In this document: one piece after another, positions 20,248 to 20,314 of the stretch
Layout: every line of letters starts with the position of its first letter
Numbering within the stretch: position 1 is the stretch's first letter
IMG/VR virus record: IMGVR_UViG_3300028802_000065
Location: 1-20,314 of that record
Length of the DNA: 20,314 nt
Strand: one strand, 5' to 3'
From: a virus
Position numbers and translations under genes: made by a program
Notes under the pieces: generated by a model
What the model was told of the DNA's origin: nothing
The model's database searches: none
What the model saw: only the letters and a program-made list of their open reading frames with translations

Positions 20248-20259
20248 GAGGCCCATCAC

Positions 20260-20314
20260 ATGGCGAAACCCAAGCAAGACACCCGCCCCCTTGGCGCCCC
20301 CAACAGCTGGGCCA
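20260..20314 (+). CDS. Start of another gene, cut by the window edge
   Basis: ATG with AAGAGG about nine bases upstream, 12 bases after the previous stop. Eighteen codons are visible: MAKPKQDTRPLGAPNSWA. The basic, Pro-rich beginning gives no identification. Confidence 0.6.
   Translation, partial: MAKPKQDTRPLGAPNSWA

Overview
The window is one stretch of a tailed-phage genome, free phage or prophage, with short-tailed (podovirus-like) architecture. Base composition is G+C-rich (roughly 60% by eye). The likely host is an alphaproteobacterium: a GcrA-family regulator (an alphaproteobacterial cell-cycle factor) is encoded at 14004-14444, and the CcrM target GANTC occurs only four times in 20.3 kb by my count. 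I cannot name a genus. Terminase, portal, capsid, endolysin, integrase and DNA polymerase genes are not seen and would lie outside the window.

Left part, 1-12265, all rightward: late virion genes packed with 1-4 nt overlaps. Order: 3' part of a large tail/connector protein with two W-rich modules; three Gly/Gln/Ala-rich low-complexity proteins; a GNAT-fold protein; a Met/Pro/Gln-rich peptide; a Gln-rich protein ending in a Peptidase_S74 self-cleaving chaperone domain; two large proteins of internal virion/DNA-ejection type; a tail fibre; then small proteins including two membrane peptides and a lipoprotein. Several consecutive virion proteins share short sequence motifs that the usual annotations do not explain. 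A rho-independent terminator closes the block at 12314-12355.

Middle, 12325-13155: a leftward operon of four small, mostly translationally coupled genes faces a rightward small HTH regulator. Between them is a 16-bp palindrome overlapping a consensus -35 box, a compact early control switch.

Right part, 13156-20314, rightward: the HTH regulator, a secreted small protein, a helical protein, GcrA, a RuvC-like resolvase, two tandemly duplicated small helical proteins, a PD-(D/E)XK nuclease, a protein with an SSB-like acidic tail, a primase-helicase, a CoiA-like nuclease, an excisionase-like HTH protein and the first codons of one more gene. This is a replication/recombination module in which resolvase, exonuclease, possible SSB and primase-helicase probably act together on replicating phage DNA. 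A 246-bp gap at 19816-20061 holds repeated GTACG-type palindromes around an AT-rich core (candidate origin or operator cluster) and a hairpin that would hide the ribosome-binding site of the last HTH gene. No other gap exceeds about 100 bases. No tRNA, CRISPR array or insertion sequence was seen.
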